NCBI GenBank assembly: GCA_013696905.1
Contig: JACCXP010000183.1
Location: 1-10,001, forward strand
Source of the DNA: Thermoleophilaceae bacterium
Lineage (GTDB): Bacteria; Actinomycetota; Thermoleophilia; Solirubrobacterales; Thermoleophilaceae
Reading direction: 5' to 3'
DNA: 10,001 nt
Positions within the stretch are counted from its first letter, which is position 1. Each line of letters begins with the position of its first letter. Below, piece after piece: positions 7,298 through 10,001 of the stretch. The position numbers were made by a program, and so were the translations under genes. The notes below the pieces were generated by a model that saw only the letters and a program-made list of their open reading frames with translations, did not search any database and had not been told where the DNA came from.

Positions 7298-7945
7298 CTA
7301 CGCCGGAGCACCCTCGCCCATCGGGTACTCCCGCAGGCCTTCCGCAACGCGGTCGAGCTCGGCCGCGGACAGCAGCCTCGGCTCGCCGACCATCCGCGCA
7401 CGGTGGTAGGCCGCCGCGATCGACTCGAGGATCAGCGTGCGCGCGTACGCCCGCTCCACGGTCTCCCCGATCGCGATCGTGCCGTGGCTCTGCAGCAGCG
7501 CCGCGGAGCGTCCCTCGAGCGCTCGCTCGACGTAGGCGGCGAGCTGCTCGCTGCCGGGCGTCGCGTAGGGCGCCGTGCGCACCGGCCCGCCGAGCTCGGC
7601 CAGCAGGTAGTGCACCGGCGGGATCTCGTCGAGCACCATCGAGAGCGCGGTGGCGTATGGAGCGTGGGTGTGGACGATCGCCTGGGCGCCCGTGCGGCGG
7701 TAGATCGCCAGGTGCATCGGGAGCTCCGTCGAGGGAGCGAACTCACCCTCCACTGCGCCTCCTTCAAGCTCGACGACGGCCACGATCTCGGGTGTCAGCT
7801 CGTCGTAGTCGAGGCCGCGGGGGGTGATGGCGACATGCTCGCCCGCGCGCGCGCTGATGTTGCCGGCGACCCCTACCACGAGGCCGTCGGGGCGCAGGCG
7901 CTGCGCGTGGCGCGCAATCGTTTGGCGTTGGCTTGCTAGTAGCAC
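7298..7945 (-). CDS. Class II aldolase, L-fuculose-1-phosphate aldolase-like
   Basis: Zinc-dependent cytoplasmic aldolase of the FucA/AraD family, 215 residues, the usual size of E. coli FucA. Landmarks fall almost at FucA numbering: phosphate-binding GNIS (28-31), STELPMH with catalytic-base candidate Glu74, metal ligands His92 and His94 in VHTHAPYATA, and His154 in SHGTIA. The likely reaction is cleavage of a ketose-1-phosphate (L-fuculose-1-P or L-rhamnulose-1-P) to dihydroxyacetone phosphate plus lactaldehyde. The start is GTG 7945, preceded by AGGGG about ten bases upstream; no ATG is available and the N-terminus then matches family length. It lies 31 bp after rhaB and is likely co-transcribed. 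It duplicates the aldolase activity expected from RhaEW, so its true substrate is uncertain. Related ribulose-phosphate or other sugar-phosphate aldolases are alternatives, and I give no gene symbol for that reason. Confidence 0.88.
   Translation of the reverse strand: MLLASQRQTIARHAQRLRPDGLVVGVAGNISARAGEHVAITPRGLDYDELTPEIVAVVELEGGAVEGEFAPSTELPMHLAIYRRTGAQAIVHTHAPYATALSMVLDEIPPVHYLLAELGGPVRTAPYATPGSEQLAAYVERALEGRSAALLQSHGTIAIGETVERAYARTLILESIAAAYHRARMVGEPRLLSAAELDRVAEGLREYPMGEGAPA
7398..7415. repeat. 18-bp exact direct repeat, copy inside the aldolase gene
   Basis: The 18 bases gcacggtggtaggccgcc occur here and again at 9637-9654 upstream of rhaB. Here they encode AAYHRA of the aldolase on the minus strand. 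This copy lies about 207 bp upstream of the rhaT start. Confidence 0.6.
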
Positions 7946-7976
7946 GTACGGGGCGCCCCTGGCCGGCGCAGTTGTA

Positions 7977-9455
7977 TCAGGCGGTGATTGCGAGAAATCG
8001 CTCGAGCATCTTCGGACCCGCGTCGCCGCCCTTGGGCTCGTAGCGGTGCACTACAAACGAGTCGCGCACCATTCGGCGGATCTCCGCGAGCGAGCCAACC
8101 AGCCCCGCGGCGTGGGCCTGCACCATCACGTTGCCGAGCGCCGTCGCTTCGGCCGGCCCAGCCAGGACCGGACGCGCAGCGGTCTCGGCGGTCAGCTGGC
8201 ACAGCAGCTCGTTGCGCGACCCGCCGCCCACCACGTGAACGATGTCGGTATGGCGCCCGGACACGCGCTCGGCCGACTCGAGCACCACGCGATACTTGCA
8301 GGCCAGGCTCTCGAGCACGCAGCGCACAATCGGGCCCGCTTCCTCCGGCGGGTCTTGGCCCGTGCGCTCGCAGAGGCCGCGGATGCGGCGCGGCATGTCG
8401 CCCGGGGCCAGCAAGTCGGGGTGGTCGGGATCGACGAGCGCGCCGCCTCGCGGAGCCCGCCCCGCGAGCTCGACAAGCTCGGCGTAGGAGCGATCGTGCC
8501 CGGCGCGCGCCCAGGCGCGCCGGCACTCCTGCAGCAGCCACAATCCCATCACGTTCTTCAGCAGCCGGAACGTGTCGCCGAAGCCGACCTCGTTGGTGAG
8601 GTTCGCGCGCCGGCCCTCGTCGGTGATCGCCGGCCGGTCGAGCTCGACCCCGACGAGCGACCATGTGCCGCTTGAGATGTAGGCGAAGCGCTCGGACTCG
8701 GCGGGCACGGCGACGACAGCCGAGGCGGTGTCGTGTTCGGCGACCGCGGTGACCCCGACCTCGCCGCCGAGCCCGACCTCCTCGGCTACGGCAGCGGTCA
8801 GCGGTCCGAGCCACGTGCCCGCCCGCACGAGCTCGGGGAAGATGCGCGTGGGAATGCCGAGCCGTTCGATCAGCTCGCTCGCCCATCCACGCGCCCGCGG
8901 GTCGTACAACTGCGTCGTGCTCGCGATCGTCTGCTCAGCTCGGCGCTCTCCAGTCAGCCAGTAGGTCATCAGGTCGGCGATCGAGAGCAGCGTGTCGGCC
9001 GACGCTAGCGCCGGCGAGCCCTCGCTGGCCAGCAGCTGGTACAGCGTGTTGAGCGGCATCGCCTGGATCCCGGTCGTCGCGTAGAGCTCCTCCTCGGGGA
9101 CGCGCTCGAGCGCACGGTCGATCATCCCCTCGGTCCGCGGGTCGCGGTAGTGGAACGGGTTGCCGATCAGGACCCCGGCCCGATCGAGCAGCCCGAAGTC
9201 GACCCCCCAGGCATCCACGCCCACGCTGGCGAGCGAGCCCCCCGCGCGCCGTCCCGCCTCGCCGAGGCCGAGCTTGACCTCGTGCAGGAGCCGCAGCGCG
9301 TCCCAGTGAAGCGTGCTCAACACCCGCACCGGCTGGTTTGCGAAGCGGTGGGCCTCCTCGAGCGTGACGCGGCCGCGCTCGACACGGCCGAGCACCACCC
9401 GCCCGCTCTCGGCGCCCAGGTCGACGGCCGCGAAGGGCGGCCGGCCGGTGGTCAT
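7977..9455 (-). CDS. rhaB: Rhamnulokinase
   Basis: Cytoplasmic FGGY-family kinase that phosphorylates L-rhamnulose at C1 with ATP; 492 residues, normal for RhaB. It begins with the family signature AAVDLGAESGRVVLG (9-23), with Asp12 in the ATP/Mg site. The substrate half carries DAWGVDFGLLD (81-91), YRDPRT (103-108) and QLYDPR. HDTASAV (241-247) supplies the catalytic base candidate Asp242, equivalent to E. coli Asp237. SSGTWSLVG (261-269) and VVGGGSRNELLCQLTA (408-423) form the nucleotide-binding part. The start is ATG 9455, immediately before the conserved N-terminus; the nearby ATG at 9475 is out of frame. The ribosome-binding sequence is weak. It is the first recognisable gene of the operon, followed after 31 bp by the aldolase. 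L-fuculokinase or an AI-2 kinase are less likely given the RhaB-type N-terminus and neighbouring isomerase. Confidence 0.93.
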   Translation of the reverse strand: MTTGRPPFAAVDLGAESGRVVLGRVERGRVTLEEAHRFANQPVRVLSTLHWDALRLLHEVKLGLGEAGRRAGGSLASVGVDAWGVDFGLLDRAGVLIGNPFHYRDPRTEGMIDRALERVPEEELYATTGIQAMPLNTLYQLLASEGSPALASADTLLSIADLMTYWLTGERRAEQTIASTTQLYDPRARGWASELIERLGIPTRIFPELVRAGTWLGPLTAAVAEEVGLGGEVGVTAVAEHDTASAVVAVPAESERFAYISSGTWSLVGVELDRPAITDEGRRANLTNEVGFGDTFRLLKNVMGLWLLQECRRAWARAGHDRSYAELVELAGRAPRGGALVDPDHPDLLAPGDMPRRIRGLCERTGQDPPEEAGPIVRCVLESLACKYRVVLESAERVSGRHTDIVHVVGGGSRNELLCQLTAETAARPVLAGPAEATALGNVMVQAHAAGLVGSLAEIRRMVRDSFVVHRYEPKGGDAGPKMLERFLAITA

Positions 9456-9576
9456 GGCGTGCGCCGTCGGCTCATGTCAGGCGGGACCGTAGAGAACGCC
9501 TCGCCAGGGTTGCGCACTCTTCCGCCGCCGGCCGTTCGATAGGGGCCTAGCTCAAGCGACCGAAAATGACAGTCGT

Positions 9577-9606
9577 AGTGCAGACACCGACCCCGCGTCT
9601 TGCACT
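9577..9606. promoter_or_regulatory. Inverted repeat upstream of rhaB, possible operator or leader hairpin
   Basis: Arm AGTGCAGAC (9577-9585) pairs with GTCTTGCACT (9597-9606) with one bulged base and an 11-base GC-rich loop. No T-run follows on either strand, so it is not a standard terminator. It lies 122 bp or more before the rhaB start, a position suitable for a regulator site or 5' leader structure. The role is inferred from position only. Confidence 0.4.
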
Positions 9607-9636
9607 GTCGCAGTAACCAGCGCATCGGCGATCGGG

Positions 9637-9654
9637 GCACGGTGGTAGGCCGCC
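9637..9654. repeat. 18-bp exact direct repeat, copy upstream of rhaB
   Basis: Identical to 7398-7415 in the same orientation, with scattered further matches on the left flank. It sits about 182 bp upstream of the rhaB start, a distance similar to that of the other copy from rhaT. Confidence 0.6.
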
Positions 9655-9722
9655 CTGGGCGCCCCCCGGGACGGCTCCCCAATCGCCGCCCACAGCGGCC
9701 AGGAGGGATTGGCGAACTCGGC

Positions 9723-10001
9723 GTGCTCTCATCGGTAGCTCCGCATTCGTACCCGAGCACTCTTCAGAGACTGGCCGATCGACTGGCCGAGCTGACGCCG
9801 ATCTCTGTAATGGCGAATGAAGCGCGGGATGTAGAACAGCGGATCACGCATGCGTCGTTGACGTTACTGCTACGCCGCTGCGCAGAACCGCTGGCCCCGC
9901 AGTCGATCCCGTTTGCCTCAAGGGTGCGTTGCCTCGTCGCGCTGGGCGCGTGTCGGCGTGGAACCGCTCTCAGGCCGGGATTGTTGGCCGCAGGGCCAGC
10001 T
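9723..10001 (+). CDS. Unassigned partial open frame, leaving the window at the right edge
   Basis: A plus-strand frame open for 93 codons from GTG 9723 to the window end (ATG also at 9810). The visible part contains a helical-looking stretch (LQRLADRLAELTPISVMANE from residue 16) and then becomes Arg/Pro/Gly-rich. I recognise no family. AGGAGGG at 9701-9707 is too far (15 bases) to be a good ribosome-binding site for the GTG. Third-position GC bias is weaker than in the operon genes, so this is a divergent gene start, a degraded gene or chance. It is incompatible with 9729-9851 on the other strand. Confidence 0.2.
   Translation, partial: MLSSVAPHSYPSTLQRLADRLAELTPISVMANEARDVEQRITHASLTLLLRRCAEPLAPQSIPFASRVRCLVALGACRRGTALRPGLLAAGPA
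9729..9851 (-). CDS. Possible 40-residue small protein upstream of rhaB
   Basis: ATG 9851 to TGA 9729 gives a basic peptide beginning MRDPLFYIPRFIRHYRDRR and ending RVRMRSYR. An in-frame TAA lies five codons upstream, so the start is bounded. Its aromatic/basic composition is less artefact-like than most antisense frames here. However, there is no ribosome-binding site, and it is the exact codon-aligned antisense of the plus-strand frame at 9723-10001. At most one of the two is likely real. Confidence 0.15.
   Translation of the reverse strand: MRDPLFYIPRFIRHYRDRRQLGQSIGQSLKSARVRMRSYR
9769..9792. repeat. 12-bp tandem repeat (two copies)
   Basis: gactggccgatc (9769-9780) is followed directly by gactggccgagc (9781-9792), with one mismatch. 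It is flanked by CAGAGA (9765-9770) and TCTCTG (9802-9807) as an outer inverted pair. It may be a protein-binding site or chance. Confidence 0.4.

Larger units (their letters stand above)
9456..10001. promoter_or_regulatory. Upstream region of the rhamnose operon, no assigned gene
   Basis: About 545 bp without a convincing gene, less GC-rich than the coding part. Operon promoter elements should lie here on the minus strand, but none is clear. A weak candidate is TATCGA near 9535-9541 with a T-rich block (TTTTCG) about 18 bases further up. Nearby are a short TAGG-GG-CCTA inverted repeat (9540-9549), a hairpin (9577-9606), one copy of an 18-bp repeat (9637-9654) and a 12-bp tandem repeat (9769-9792). 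Two overlapping open frames on opposite strands are listed separately. Confidence 0.5.

Noticed and set aside
7824..8675. 283-codon plus-strand open frame across rhaB and the aldolase start
   Set aside because: It crosses two recognisable minus-strand genes and shows no motif.
7936..8886. 316-codon minus-strand frame overlapping rhaB
   Set aside because: Very arginine-rich out-of-frame reading of rhaB; rhaB itself is intact in the other frame.
2545..9455. Interpretation as an Lsr autoinducer-2 system
   Set aside because: The transporter layout and binding protein resemble Lsr, but the kinase is RhaB-like, and L-rhamnose isomerase and RhaEW are present while LsrF/LsrG-type enzymes are not seen.
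1..10001. CRISPR, prophage, transposase, tRNA or rRNA
   Set aside because: No repeat-spacer array, integrase/transposase motif, or cloverleaf/rRNA segment was recognisable on reading.

Overview
The window holds one minus-strand operon for uptake and breakdown of L-rhamnose. It comes from a GC-rich bacterium with strongly GC-biased third codon positions and many GTG/TTG starts. The lipoprotein substrate-binding protein, the bifunctional aldolase/dehydrogenase (RhaEW type) and the start-codon use would fit a high-GC actinobacterium (for example the Thermoleophilia), but Chloroflexota or another high-GC group cannot be excluded from the sequence alone.

Layout in order of transcription (right to left). 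10001-9456 is an upstream region with less GC bias than the genes. It presumably carries the operon promoter and perhaps the edge of something else. 9455-7977 is rhamnulokinase (rhaB). 7945-7298 is a stand-alone class II sugar-phosphate aldolase (L-fuculose-1-phosphate aldolase-like). A 106-bp gap follows. 7191-5581 is a double-domain sugar ABC ATPase (rhaT of the ABC type), 5584-4580 and 4583-3615 are two permeases (rhaP, rhaQ), and 3564-2545 is a lipoprotein sugar-binding protein (rhaS). 2561-1344 is L-rhamnose isomerase (rhaI). 1347 to the left edge is the first 449 codons of a bifunctional rhamnulose-1-phosphate aldolase/L-lactaldehyde dehydrogenase (rhaEW), cut by the window just inside its dehydrogenase domain.

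How it works together: RhaS catches the sugar outside and RhaT/RhaP/RhaQ import it. RhaI makes L-rhamnulose and RhaB phosphorylates it. The aldolase half of RhaEW splits L-rhamnulose-1-phosphate into dihydroxyacetone phosphate and L-lactaldehyde, and the SDR half is expected to oxidise L-lactaldehyde to L-lactate. The extra aldolase beside rhaB looks redundant for this route and suggests a second substrate or an evolutionary leftover. No regulator, mutarotase or glycosidase lies in the window.

From rhaT to rhaEW every junction overlaps or touches (GTGA, GTGA, TAATG if the upstream rhaS start is used, a 17-bp overlap, TTGA), so translation is probably coupled throughout. Six of the eight genes appear to start with GTG or TTG. 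The most unusual local feature is a 31-bp in-frame direct duplication at the start of rhaS that copies the ribosome-binding site, the start-codon position and the first codons of the signal peptide. I found no mobile element, CRISPR array, tRNA or rRNA. This is a recognisable catabolic operon with some unusual details, not an evident new system.
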